DNA of 64,000 bases, taken from Sinonovacula constricta. Its lineage: Eukaryota; Mollusca; Bivalvia; Cardiida; Solecurtidae. The notes below the pieces were generated by a model. It worked only from the letters and a program-made list of their open reading frames with translations. It made no database searches and was not told the DNA's origin. Position 1 is the stretch's first letter; every line of letters starts with the position of its first letter. Location of the stretch: positions 68,212,705 to 68,276,704 of the forward strand of contig CM017559.1 of assembly GCA_007844125.1 (NCBI GenBank), in the 5' to 3' direction. The position numbers were made by a program, and so were the translations under genes. Shown here one piece after another: positions 1-29,345 of this stretch.

Positions 1-1118
1 TATGGAAGTTTAATTCAGTGATTTTCTGTATGCAAATTCCCGATTGAGTCAGATACGGCGGCCATTAACGCGAACGACGATCTTTGAAACAACCTTTTAA
101 CGCCTAAGCGGAACAAAATGGCAATTTCATGATCATAATGATTCTCTCCCAGCGCTCGCTGATTTTGAAGTTCACAACGAATTCAGAGAGTGTTTCTTTG
201 TTTTATTGGAACGTGGTTAAACCGTTAATATATACGGTGGTTTTTTTTAGATTTTGTAAACTTGTACGGTGTAGGAAGGTGGAAAAGTTCAAACGATGTC
301 TAAATCATTAAAAAAATTAAGTATCTATCAATCCTGAACATAAATTGAAAATTTTTACAGTTGTGTTGTGTCTTTTTACTTGTTAAATTGCAATGAGACA
401 ATTTGATCTTATTGTTAGTCGTGGAATACCTTAAAGAAATGTCTGGGTAGAACCACTGGGGCACCGCAGGTCAAAACAGTTTATTATGATTTAATTGCAT
501 GAGTTCATTAGGAAGATTACGCGACTTTTTCTATACATTTCGAAAAGTAATGTTTAAACACATTTGAAATTTGACGGTTATTTTAGCAAATATGTAATTT
601 GTTTATGGCGATTGTTTTGAAAATTATTTTATGGCATAACATAGATAATATTGAATTGAAATGTACGGTTATTATTGTTTTCCTGCAATTGCATGCAGAT
701 TTTCTCTGTTACATATAAATATTGTCTTTAAATGAATTAATCTTGACGGAGCTAAGTTGACAAATAGAAAGAATTATAAATGTTGCAACTACTTAGCTTT
801 CAGACTAGCTGCACATGATGTTGTGTTCTGTCTATATAAAAGATAGAAAATGACAAAAACTGCATTACAATCGGTGAACTTCCAAACGTTTCCACTTATT
901 CGGTTTAAAAAAAATTACTCCAATGTCTCTTGCGAGCGATTCTTTCTATAGGACAAACTGGATAGACACCGTGGACATTCATCATCAGAGAATTAAAATC
1001 ACACCGAAAAGCAATGAACGAGTCCTCTTGTATCAAACATAAATTGGTTTTGAGCAACCAAGTACTAGAACAGAAGAGATAAATAACTTATTTTTGTCCT
1101 ACAAACGTTTTAACATAG
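1..1118. other. AT-rich upstream region, no gene recognised
   Basis: No convincing exon, promoter or signal-peptide exon was seen. A short stretch near 440-480 (ctgggtagaaccactggggc) resembles the tail of the SINE type at 16133, but it is too short to call. Confidence 0.4.
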
Positions 1119-1835
1119 GTAAATAAGAAATGGTCCTATCAAAATTTCCACAGATATTTAAATTTTATCTACCTGTAGACAAGGCAAACAAGGTAAATGT
1201 AATGAGACAAAAGCACAGAGACGAGACCTAACACACAAAAAGAAAAACCATCAGTTACCGCCTTGAAACGGTCAGTCGGCAAAAGGGCCAACTGGGGTGC
1301 TTAAACCTGGTTTGTGGAGCGCTCCAACCTCGCATTTTCTGAAGGTTTTTCTATCAAACAAACAGTGAAATTAAAAATATCCCGTCAAAGTGAAACAACT
1401 AACAGTAAGCACCTGCATTAGGAGTTAAAACAGATATAATGAACTTATGTACATACATAATAACTAGTAATGAAATTAACTAACAACATATGTACAGTAT
1501 GTACAGTAGATAAAAACCTCGGTAACCAAAAAATTCCAAATGAGAGAGTAGTTTCAAATAAAATAAAGCAGTACAAGCGCTGATATATTATAAGAACAAT
1601 ATTATGACGTCATAAATGCCATAACGCCATATGTCAAAAGTGTCAAAAGTGAAATGTAAAAAATACGGAAGAAATAATCGAATTCTAGAAAACAACCCAA
1701 ATCAACAAAATAAAAACGTAGTATTGTTTAGAGTTAATACTTTTAAAAAAAACATATCATAAAAGCCGAGGATTTATCCGCAGTTGACATATTATATATG
1801 ATAAAGGTACAAAAAATCCCGATGTTATTCGCTTG
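1119..1835 (-). repeat. Dispersed repeat family A, near full-length copy
   Basis: It matches, in the same orientation, the copies at 48590-49240 and 61545-62120, and in reverse 27530-28012 and 45215-45550. Shared blocks include cctatcaaaatttccacaga, cagttaccgcctt, ggagcgctccaacctcgca, cccgtcaaagtgaaacaact and ataaaagccgaggatttatc. About 700 bp long, with no coding capacity and no clear terminal repeats. The class is unknown. Confidence 0.8.
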
Positions 1836-2027
1836 GACATTAGTTTTAGAAAAAAGCCGTTGCATGTTACCGACACTTCTCGTTAGCGCCGAGACTACCA
1901 ACCTTTTCCTGAACTGCCCTAAACTATCCCCTGGATTATACCTATGATGGCCACAATAACCATCTATCAGTCCATCTTGACTGCAATGAATACGCCAAGG
2001 AGTATACCGTTTTCGTTTATTGCTCAT

Positions 2028-2028
2028 T

Positions 2029-2084
<56 letters not shown>

Positions 2085-2220
2085 CTCTCTCTCTATCGAT
2101 CTATCTATCTATCTCTCTCTTCTGTCTGCCTGTCTGTCTGTCTGTCTCCTCTCTCTATCTTTCTCTCTCTTGTCTTCTCTCCTCTTTCTCTTCCTCTCTC
2201 TATTTCTTTCTCTCTCCGTA
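2028..2220. repeat. (TC)n / (TCTG)n microsatellite
   Basis: About 50 bp of pure TC is followed by ATCT, CTGT and imperfect TC-rich sequence. It explains the Ser/Leu-rich open frames over this stretch. Confidence 0.95.
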
Positions 2221-3410
2221 AAAGCTATGGCTTACACAATAATTGCCTCGGTCTCTCTAATAAATCTCCCGCATTTCCGACTTTGTCCCATGTCCGGGAA
2301 TTTCACAATCATGTAAGATGAACACAAACACAAATTCGCATGAATAAATAAATATATTTTCTCAAGTGAATCCACGATTACTTTTTACCTAAATGCACAA
2401 AGATTAAATCTAAAAACAACCTGGTCACAGTGAAAATGCGTTTTTACTTAATGATATGATAACTTAATGAGAAGAGAGTGTTATCTTTCGGTTCAGAGAA
2501 TCAAAAGCTTCTTGTACCGTTCGACAAGAATTCTTAGAACTGCGCAAGCGTAAAAACCCGTCATATGTTGAAGTCGGTCATAAAAAATGCAGAAATGATT
2601 TGCCCGACACTTATTCAATAAATTTAAAGGTATGAAGTGCGGAACGTGTGGATCTAAAATGCAGACCTCAGCTTAAGTCGCAACAACGTTTAGGCAACTT
2701 GATCAAATTTAAATGTTCTTCAAACTCTTTTGATTTTTTTTCCGCAGTAGAATTTATTAAGTTTCTCTAGGGGTATGAATTTCAAGGAATTTCTAGAGTA
2801 AACGAAACAGTTTTCATCTATAAAATTTTTGTAGTAATAATTAACTGGCACGTGCGTCTTTTGAATTATCGAGATAAGCACCTTTAGGTCAGCACATGCT
2901 TGTGGCCTTGACATTGGAAACAGCTATCTGCATCAATCATTCTCCATTTACATGATACTTGTGCCAATATATATACTGCTTGTATACTTATATATCTCCG
3001 GTCGAAGATCGATTTATGACAGAACATTATGATTTTGTTGCTTTGTATATTGGGTTGTACGAATCACTAGATACATATCTGTTATAAATTTTCTTTTCCA
3101 TTTAATCGAAGGAGTCATTAAATAGCAACGGGTTCAATAAAAATTGATCGAATACGAGTATCGGACGATCTCGATAGTATTTTTTTTCTGTATGAAAATG
3201 CTTACGTTATTTATGACCACATATTGCGTTCTTTATGCCTAAACATATTTTCAAAAGACCCACAGTTTTATGCATAATGACAACAATAAACATAGAAAAG
3301 TGACTTTTCATTTTACTTATTCGCAATATTGTGATATTTTCATGGTCTGGTATATGTGCGCGGATAGTAAACAAATCTTTTACAACCCTGTTATCTGAAC
3401 TGTGTTTCAG
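2221..3410. other. Noncoding stretch before the first visible exon
   Basis: AT-rich intron or upstream sequence. No domain-bearing frame was seen. It ends in the acceptor of exon 3411-3541. Confidence 0.5.
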
Positions 3411-19614
<16,204 letters not shown>

Positions 19615-19710
19615 CGTGAATACAGTGTCCAATAGTCTTGCTTATATCGATAATTGACACTCATAGTCTGCTAGAAATAAAAAGAAATAAAGGCAACTTA
19701 AGTCAAACCA
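19615..19710 (+). terminator. 3' UTR with tandem polyadenylation signals
   Basis: Two AATAAA hexamers lie at 19676-19681 and 19686-19691, 62 and 72 bp after the stop codon. Cleavage shortly after 19700 is inferred; no transcript evidence is available. Confidence 0.55.
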
Positions 19711-22700
19711 TTGAATATACGGGGTCAACTGTGAAGTAACTTACCTAGGAAAGTCTTTCATCACAGGAGTAGTTATTTGGTCTTTGGAACAATGTGGTCA
19801 CGACCGTGAAAAGGGAAGAAAGTGTAAACCCTTATACGTGTATAATGTATATTTATGATAATGCTACATGAACAAGATGAAACACACATTTATTGTTGCA
19901 AACGATGAGACAAAAACTATTAACACATATTTGCATTGCTTCGTATTGCAGACAGAGAAATAAACGCCTGCTATATATTGTGTCAATTAAGAGTTGCTAT
20001 AAAATGACTGATTATGTATTTAATATGTATAAACATGAACAATCGTGCGAACAATTGACGAAATGGGCATTGCGGAAGAGACCCACAGTGATATACAATG
20101 TATATGTCATGAAGCCAAAACTAATGTTACGATCAACTGTTATGAATTATGCTTCCAGTACGTAATGTGTCGTAGTTATTGTCCAATTCTTGCATGGATC
20201 ATCGAGAGGGAACAATGTCTGTTTGGTTTCTTAAAAAAACTGACTCACATATTAAATGTGTATCATTCATTATTCATCTTGTGATCAGAATGTAAGTTAT
20301 TTGTTATATCTTGGCCAAGTCTCTGTAAGTGTAACATACTCATAACAGTTCAACGGTGAATCGTTCATTGTTTCTCATCGGAACTTGGACTGGTGGTTAC
20401 GAACGACATTGTTGCATTTATACAAATCCAAAATGCATACGAGTATATGTGTATTTTGATTGTCATTTTTCAGTACCATTTTACTTGTTCAATTTGTATG
20501 AATGAAAGGGCGATTTTGCTTCATAATAAATTCATACATATTCATGTCACGTTAGTGGAACGTAAACTAATGAGACATGCTTGGCTTTACTGTGTAAAGT
20601 TTTCTCGGAGCCATGTACAATACATGCAAAAACAAAATAGTTATGCTCCACTAAATATTCCGTTTCACGGTGTTGGATGAAGTTAATATTATCAAAATTA
20701 ATAAAAACTGTTTTTGCCATTAAATATCTATTGATCGCAAAGGTGCAGTTTTGTCAATATGAGCCATACCGATGTCCATGTCTATATTGACGCAAACGCA
20801 ACATTCCAATGAATCGTTTGTTTAGAAACTATATTATTCTATATGTTTCAGTCGCCGAATGCCAAGTACAATTCCAGTATTATGCCGATCTATTGCTTAA
20901 GGATTTTACCAGTATGGAAATAGACGGAAAGATCTACGGATTTTTTTACAATCGTAAAAAGACAATTTGACGGCACAAGCTGGGTATTTTGAGAAAATAT
21001 CTGAATGAACATATTTGTCATAATCTTATATGAAAATTAGTAAATTTATGACGTTATCAATAAATAAAAAAAAAACAATGGCCAATGGAATTGGGACCAA
21101 AATTATTATGCGATAGCTTTCCAAGAATGACGTCAAAGCGACTTTTTAGCCAGAATGACGGACCTTTCTAAGGACATTGATTTTGCATTACATTGCAATT
21201 TAACAACCGAAAAACACTAAAAAGGATTGTAAATACTAATACTTTTATTCATTTTAATTTCATATACTTTACAATGAAGATATTGCTCTGTTATTATATA
21301 CAGACCCTTTAGAATGTGCTATTGTGCAATTATACACGATTATAAGAACATAGAGTAAATTGTCTGATGCTCCTTTTATTGTTAATGACAGTGCAATAGT
21401 TTGATGTTATTATATTTGCTACCAGCTTCTTGTTATCTAATGTTACTTCCGTTTAGTTTATAGCGACATTCCGTCAGTACATTTAATTAAGGAGAATTGA
21501 CCAATAAAATAGCGTTTAATATGATTTTATCTTAAGTAAAATGTCACATTGAAGTCTTTGTGAATGGGCTATGTGTTATTTCCCAAGTGCATTGCATTTA
21601 CCCACACCAAGCATAGATACATGTATCGTAGTCATTTCAATATAAAGATTATGAGTGCCCGATTAACGACGTAAAGTTTTGTGACAAATACATCATACGG
21701 GCATAGTTTCTACATGTACGAGACTGCGAAAACCGTAACCAATAATACTTGCTACCATCTTTTATTTTTTTCTTGAAAAATGTTTTCAGTCAACAAAAGC
21801 AATATTATCACAATATGTTATCGTTTTTAACACGTATGTAAAGAAAGGTACACATATTTTTTAGAAAATTTAGGCAGCTTTTCGTTTGAAATAATATTGA
21901 AATAGCTTGAAAGAAATGACTTTTTAGAATAACAAAATTATGAGTTGAACCATCGGAACTTCAAATGTCGTAGCAAAGTGTGCTTAAATTCAACAATTGG
22001 CAGGTGACAGTATCTGTCAACATTAAGCAATGTTTGGCGGTGAGTAAGGTTTAACATTGCGTCTCTATAACGTTTTGCGTTCCGTGCAAACGCCTAGCAA
22101 TAGTCTGAATAAACAAAGGGACCCATCTAGCTAGAGATCGTTTTCGTATGATTATATAGTTATGATATGCTTTGTTCATGAATTTATTGTGATACTAGGC
22201 GTAATATTGTAAATATGTATGTATGTATACATGTATGTATGTTAATGTCGTTAAAATATTAAACAGTTTATATAATGTATCTTAATGAAAGAAATGTGTT
22301 GATAATTAAAAATATTCATTTGAATAACGCAATACTATTGTATAGAAGCAATAAGTGTGCACTGTTGAAATAGCTGTGTTTTATTTTAAATGCATTTAAT
22401 ATTTAGACAAACATCACATTATAAATTTATAAATATAGGATAATCCTTAGTATGAGTTATACTATTAATATTTATGTATCCTGCGGCGTCAAAGCTTACA
22501 TTTAGTGTCGAATTAAAAGTATAAAAAAACGGAAAGGCGTTATGTTTGTATGGTTATAACATGGCTCTGTCTTTAAATATCAAGCAAATGATAAACTCAT
22601 AAACTATTATATCTCAAGCGTGCGCGCGTAAAGATTAATAATACGTTGTACAATATTAGTAATAGTTTTCAGGAATACCAAAGACTTACTAAAAGAAGTC

Positions 22701-23340
22701 TTTCTTTAGCAAATGATGTCAAACTTAATTTGGAACGTAAATGTCGTTGCATGTATGTTTTTCAATGTTTGTTAACGTATCACTTTCACTTTGTGTTATA
22801 CTAGTATGGGTGTCATGTTTTTATTCACCTTATACATTATTCCTTAAGACCTAAAAGTGTTCAAAAGAATTTTGAATAAATGTTGATACGAAAAGTTTTC
22901 GTTTATTTTACATTTATTTTGGTCGTAATATCCTCATCGTATCCTATATGTGTTATTTTATACGTTGGGCAGATTGCAATATACATTCAACTTATCTTAT
23001 ACAGTATGCCAAAGTTACAAAACCATCTGAGGTTTTCTCGACTTGTCTTCAAAGGAAACTTATTTTAATATTTTTCATTTGAATCATGTTTAAAATGTGT
23101 AAATATGGTTTTCAATAATGCATTAACCCGCTATCAGATATAGTACTAGGTACTTATTGCGTTGTCAAATGAGATCACGTAATGGTAGATACATAAACAT
23201 ATATTTAAATAAAACAAATGTTTATCCGGAGTAATAGAACTGCCCACACTTCCAAATGCTAATAAAATTGCTTCCAATATAACATTTTTATACTTCAAGT
23301 TTAAAGATATTGTGCTAAACATATGATATGCATTATAAGT
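19711..23340. other. Intergenic, no gene recognised
   Basis: AT-rich. Open frames of up to about 95 codons (around 19893-20680) show no motif or codon signature I recognise. A short (TATG)n tract lies near 22213-22242. Confidence 0.45.
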
Positions 23341-23344
23341 ATAT

Positions 23345-23485
23345 ATCAATACAAGTATATATTTAATGCACTATTTAACTTTAGTTAAAAAATGTTTTAT
23401 ATACAAAGATACAAGTGCACATTTTATGCACCATTTCATTTTAGTAAAAAACATGTTTTAAATACAAAGATACAAGTACATATAC
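23345..23485. repeat. 60/61-bp tandem repeat, about 2.3 copies
   Basis: The motif acaagt...atgcac(t/c)atttca recurs at 23351, 23411 and 23472 with matching flanks. Confidence 0.8.
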
Positions 23486-23750
23486 TTCCTTACATAAGTG
23501 AGGAATACAAAAGTCTACAAATCAACAATAAAACGATGTACAATTGAAAGGTCACCTTAAAGTGTGCTTTAGACTATGTAAGACTATGTTATAAGAACAG
23601 GGAACAGATCTGTAAAAAATAGATGTTTAAGCCCACAGCGGAACTGTATAGTTATATAAACAATGGTTCAAGTAAATAACAAGAGAATTGTGAACTTACA
23701 ATGTCTATGATGTAGAGATCATTTAGCATTTTTAAAACGTATTCACATTG

Positions 23751-24030
23751 TTTGTTTGTTTGTTTATTGGGTTTATCGTCCCACCAACAGTATTTCAGTT
23801 ATCTGGAGACGGTGTCCACTTGAAGCAGATATAGTGCTGCCTTCACTGTGTATAGCATGCCGTGAACACCTGGCATGATACCACACCCAGTCACATTATC
23901 CTGACACCGGGCCAACCAGTCGTGGAACTACCCTTATATTTGCTTGAGCGTTATCAAGGGAGCTTTATCACTACCATTTTTAACGACTTGGTATGTAGCG
24001 GCCCGGGATCGAACCCGGGGCCTCCCGTAC
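23751..24030 (-). mobile_element. tRNA-derived SINE with target-site duplication (V-SINE/RUDI-like candidate)
   Basis: Read on the - strand it starts near GGTTCGATCC (B-box consensus; complement at 24006-24015), has a about 200-bp body, and ends in ...gttggtgggacgataaaccc followed by a (CAAA)n tail. It is flanked by the direct repeat TCACATTG at 23743-23750 and 24031-24038, the signature of LINE-driven insertion. Mollusc SINEs with this type of tail are known; assignment to the RUDI family is from memory only. Confidence 0.75.
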
Positions 24031-24235
24031 TCACATTGTATTTTACAGAACACTGCGAGCATTTGCACATAACGATATATAAGTCAACATTTAACAAAGG
24101 AAACAAACAATTACAACTTCAATTTCTTAACAATACCATTATAACTCGAGATCTCAATAACTTCAAAGTTTAACATTCGCATCACTCCTTTTTTAAGTTA
24201 AACAATATTGATGCGGTTCACTCCGAAAGACTTGT

Positions 24236-24620
24236 TTTTTACAATACTTGTAAAATGGAAAATAAAAAGGACATATAAAAATTACCACAGATATTAAAAT
24301 ATGAAACACCTATAGACAAGGCATAAACAATAAATGTAAACGTGGAAAAAACAGAGGAAACATTGCACACAAACAAAAACCAACAGTTACCGCCTCGGAA
24401 CGGTCACTCGACAAAATCGCAGACTGAGGTGCCTAAACCTGGTTTGTATCCATCCTCGCAATTCCTGATGACTTTTCTCACAAAGAAACAGTTTAAAACA
24501 ACATACCATCAAATTGAGACAATTAAAAGCAATATCCTGCATCTGGAGTTACAACTGATGAAAGATTCTTATATACAAACAAAATAACTATTATTATAAT
24601 GATCTGTCAACATATGTATA
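24236..24620 (-). repeat. Dispersed repeat family A, diverged copy
   Basis: It contains accacagatatt, ccaacagttaccgcctcgga, cctaaacctggtttg and tgcatctggagttacaactg, colinear with the copy at 1119-1835. The ggagcgctcc block is mutated. Confidence 0.7.
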
Positions 24621-27529
24621 ATACGTACATGTGATTAAAGTTAGTAAAAACAATAACAAGATTTTCATTTATTTTATTTTGCTAAATGCACACATCTATA
24701 AAATATATGAAACAGATTCATGATGCACAAATTTACTCATACATTAGTGATATGATAATGTAAAGCCATTTTCTACTAAAAACTTCACATTTATTTCTAT
24801 AAGGAAACGTGATATTGCAATTTAAATACACGTGACATGTAAATAAATTAGAGCAACGTTGTTTTGAATAGTGTTATTAAAGTCATGTTTTTCTGCTAAA
24901 ACATACCATTTTTCCAATCTGTATCTCGTAAACTTAGGCAGTTATGCATATAAGTTATAAAGTCGTATAAGAATATGTCTTTCTCCGATCAAAATGACAT
25001 TTGGGTATTGCCAGTCATTATTCCCTGATTAATTAGCTAAAGAACGTCTTGTTTACTTATATTAAATAGACAGAACTGAAAATGATTGTTTATTGGCACG
25101 TGTCAGATATGCATTACGCGCTTGGGACGTCGACATGCTTAAGAAGTGCTCATAGCAGAACATTTTAGAATACAATAGTTATGCAACTTTATTGATTTCA
25201 TGTTTTAATTTTTATTTCGATGTCCAGTAAAATGAAGCCTTCCTTTTTAAGATGAATAAGGAAACTACCGTGAATAAAGCAGTAATACTATGATGTAGCT
25301 TGAATTCTGAACAAGTGTTTGTATTATAAAAAAATGTTAAGATTTTATATTGTGTCGGTATTAAACTGTAAACTAGACTAAATTAAAGGATCTCGTATCG
25401 TCTATACTGAACACAAGGAAAACACCACTTACAATAAAAAGGGCATATTTTATAGCTAATTGCTTTATGTTAAAATGATCTACTGTTGTGTCTTAAAATA
25501 AACTACCATCAACTGTCACCTTTCCTAAGACCTTTTGTTCTTAATTGATTTCCCAGAAGAACTATTGTTTATTCAATAGATTCTTGAAAGAGAAATAATC
25601 CCAATGTGTCTGACTGTGCACTCCTTACATGTCGTAAAAGATTTTTGAATCCTACAGAAGGAAGATAAATTCAATAAAACAATTTCAATGCAATTCAATA
25701 CAACTCTCATTTGGTTATGTTAAAATATATAAGACACGAAATGAAGTTGGTTACTTATTAAGAAAAAATCTACAATTTAGAGCCACACGACGTACAGTTC
25801 GAACCTTTAATACGTTATCTGTAAAACTTAAAATAGAAGGTGCACGCATATCCATAATTGTATGGCCTGAGTGAAGATTCAACGGAATGCATTGACGAAG
25901 ATAATTAATGCTAGTAAATGCACGTTGTCAAAATAAAATAAAACTATGTAAGATGTGATCCGTTCGAAGAGGGGATAAATTCATTAAAAATCAGATTCTA
26001 CCAGAACAAGAAAAACGTATATTTATTCGGGTTGAAAATCAAACTCACTCTCTGGTTTTATACCGTTATAACGTACATTCATATACGTATAAATTATTTT
26101 TGGAAAAAAGTTTCATAAAGCAAAAAGTATACACTCTGAAATCACACAAACCGTTCAACATTTCTGGTAAGGCTTCATAGTACAGAATGCAGATCCACTA
26201 GACATAGAATTTGTTTATAGTCATTATTGATGACAATTTCGCAATTTGTCATTTCAGTATCGTTATTGTTATATTAATTCTAAGGCGTACTAATTGTGTG
26301 TTTAGTTCTAGTATTGCATCTTTAAAATTAAAATTTAACCCCAGCATACAAATGTTCCTTTTAATATTATTGATTTAGTGTTTTCCATATTCTCCGTAAA
26401 ATCCCACTTTTCAGCTAACTATTTTTAAAGCCTTATTCATTTACGTAGATCTGTAATTATTCATACGTGTTTTGGTTTAAGCTATGTTCACTTTTGTATT
26501 TAAATTTGCTTAGACATTGCAATAAAACATTTTTCATTTCCGTTATTTTCATCTTTGAAACATGTATTAGGAGCTATAATACTAGTTCAGTTTCTTTCAC
26601 TTTTCTTCTTGGAAAGAGGACTCACAATATTATCAATAAAATATGAGACCAATTGTATATATATTGGATACACAAAAAGAAGTCGATCACAGTTTTAAAC
26701 TTGAACTGTAATACCTCAGTCAGTTGCTGTGCAAAATGTAAAGTCCTCTTCCGTATTTGTTTATAGATTTATCTTACGATTTTCTAATAAGGTTCGTCGG
26801 AATTATAGTGTAATGCCAAAACCTCGTCAATCGTGCTTGTTAAACATCGGTTTCTACAAAGTCATTTCGTTCCTCTAATCAGGCGTTCAAATCAAAATCA
26901 AACAATAACATAGTGTTTATATGACATATGTTCTGACTGTTAAAGTACAATACCATCTGTAATCAAGGCGAAAATATTATGATAAGCTTGCAATTTAACT
27001 TCTGCTTAGTGAAGTATTATGATATACATAACAAAAATCAGTTTTTAGGCAAAAATGAGTTAACTTTATACTTAAGAGACACACATGCCAATATTTTATA
27101 AACATTTCATCAGGTAATAAATTGATAATTAAACAGAAACCGTAAATATTTATAAATATATCGACTGGCACTATTGATGTGTAAATGCGTATGTTTTAAA
27201 AAGCCACAGTCTAAGTAGCTTTTACAATTACCATTAAAAGTCGGATATACCAGAGCAACAGTAGGGCAGCTGTTATATAATATATTTGTGGACATGTGAT
27301 CGCTACACCGGAAACCACTGAACACGATTTCGTTTCTATGCAAAGAAAGGGTTTCGCATTTGCAATATGTTTGAACGGTATTTTGCCTTTTAGTGGTGAG
27401 TACTTTAATAGTTATTTAATTAATCCTTATTTGTCTTTGTTTTCTAAATTATTCCAAAACCGCAACATGCCCATGGAGCAAATTAAGAAACAGAAACAAA
27501 AAAACAAAATCAGGTAAAGTTTTAAGAAT
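24621..27529. other. Intergenic, no gene recognised
   Basis: AT-rich. A short block at about 25505-25600 (ttaattgatttccca...) resembles blocks at about 30860, 44150 and 49960; see the findings. Confidence 0.4.
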
Positions 27530-28012
27530 GTCGGATGCGAAGCGCTGATCTTCAGATCGAAAAACTACTATTATTTGTTTTTACGTTGCCGAGGCTTTTA
27601 TCTACTGTACATACTGTACATATCTTTATAGTTTATTTTGTTGCTAGTTGTTTTGTATGTATATAAGTTTATTGTATCTGTTTTAACTCCCGATGCAGGT
27701 GCTTACTGTAAGTTGTCTCACTTTGACGGGATGTTGTTTATTTACACTGTTTTTTGTTAGAAAAACCTTCAGGAAGTGCGAGGTTGGAGCGCTCCACAAA
27801 CCAGGTTTAAGCACCCCAGTTGGCCTTTTTACCGATTGACCGTTCCAATGCGGTAAATGATGGTTTTTCTTTATGTGTGTTATGTCTCGTCTCTGTTTTT
27901 TGTCACATTTGCATTTACCTTGTTTGCCTTTGTTTATTGGTAGATAAAATTTAAATATCTGTGAAAATTTGGATAGGACCTTTTCTTTTTTACCTATTCA
28001 AAATTGTAATGT
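27530..28012 (+). repeat. Dispersed repeat family A, long copy
   Basis: Reverse-oriented relative to 1119-1835. It runs from aagcgctgat and gttgccgaggcttttatcta through cccgatgcaggtgcttactg, ggagcgctccacaaaccagg and tttgcctttg to ttttacctatt. Confidence 0.8.
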
Positions 28013-28169
28013 ACTAACTGGTCCAAAACCACGAGTTCAGTGAATTAGTTTTAATTAATAAAACGTAAGACTTTGGAGGTTGTCTATCACATTGTCGAAA
28101 ACTAAATAGTGTCCCTTCAATAAACGAATTGAAAGAAAACCATCAAAGATGAAAAAATCCATTGACTTT

Positions 28170-29240
28170 ATTAGAAGTCAGAATGATACAACTCCTGGTA
28201 TTAGTGTTACAGCAACACTTTTGTCTCTTAAACTATTCAAGTTTGTGACACTGCACCCTCCCAAACCAACTAATAACGGGTTTTAAAATCACAATCTTCT
28301 AACGCGATATGTTTTGTCAATAATAAAAAATACCACTGGCTTGTCTTGTCCTTTGCCTAACGGTAATATTATCGACAACGATGTTTGACAATATGTTAAA
28401 AAGGCATTTCCAGCAGCCTTTCATGCATGCATATAATTGCCAAAGATTAGTAATTTGTTTTGCTAAAAAGTAATTTTATTTGACGGGCTTCACAAATCTA
28501 TAATTTCTCGTGCTGACATATCTCTTTGCTTGTCCATCGGAATATGCTTAGATAGCTTCTTCCATAACATTTCATCAAACGATTGATTAAAATATATCAC
28601 AAACTACTTAAATATTCATTGGATCACATAGCGATGAACGTAAAGAGCAGTGCTTTATATGCCAGGGTATTCGTCACAGATTTAAAATTCAAATTCGATT
28701 TCGCTTAACAAAAGCCTTATGATTTTTGTGTCGTTGATCGAACATCCGGAAGATGTTGTTTGTTTAGGGGGACAACAAAACAAGTTTAACTACTGACAAC
28801 TCTGAAAACGTGCCACTATTTTAACAAGTTTTAAGCGAATATTTAAAACCTATAACAGAAATATAAGGTACGGATGTATAAAGAAAAAACATCAGAGAAG
28901 TTTGACCAAATGCAGTTCATAAAGATCCTTCACTGCAGCATTTTTTTATAATTAAATTTACTAGTTCTGTTATTTTTTCCGTCTCGCGCTGTACTGAAGC
29001 ATTAATCGATAAGAAAGCCTCAAAGTGCGATAGAAACAGTGGTTTTCTAAATAAAAACAACAAGCTTACAAAAAGCATCAATAAATCAGTTCAGTCGTAA
29101 CCTTTTTTCATATAGTACCATATGGCCATGAATGTTATGCAAGTGTTGTGCAAAAAGAGCAAAACTAAACTCCTCTTCCTGGTTTCAATTTATGAGTTAA
29201 ACATTCCGCAATCTATATTCTGGTTATTTCTGTGACACTC
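28170..29240 (+). repeat. Diverged duplicate of the Ig gene's 3' intron region
   Basis: 28395-28485 aligns with 17890-17985 (shared: agattagtaatttgttttgc-like, then ttatttgacgg), and about 28340-28390 with about 17840-17890 (gacaacg..tgacaat). It sits upstream of a decayed copy of the terminal exon, in the same order as in the gene. I could not find a counterpart of the linker exon. Confidence 0.55.
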
Positions 29241-29242
29241 AG

Positions 29243-29345
29243 TCTGTGGTAATATCTAAGGCACTATGAATCATTACTTTAAAGCGAAGTCTGTTTCGCT
29301 GCATATTTACCCGCCAGAAACCTTTTCTCAAAACAACTTCCGGAT
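29243..29345 (+). pseudogene. Decayed duplicate of the Ig gene terminal exon
   Basis: It begins after an acceptor-like ctgtgacactcag. Codon-by-codon it reads SVVISKAL-stop-IITLKRS, then LFRCIFTRQ, against SATIVTEQTTLLLTLQ and LLLRWIFSRQ in exon 19469-19614. Near the end it shares ATATTT.CCCGCCAG.AA, TCTCA.AA.AAC and TCC. The in-frame TGA and loss of the hydrophobic run suggest it no longer encodes an anchor. Confidence 0.65.

Noticed and set aside
1944..2321. Ser/Leu-rich open frames
   Set aside because: Translated (TC)n microsatellite.
24000..24040. tRNA gene on the - strand
   Set aside because: Only the B-box region is tRNA-like; tail and target-site duplication show a SINE.
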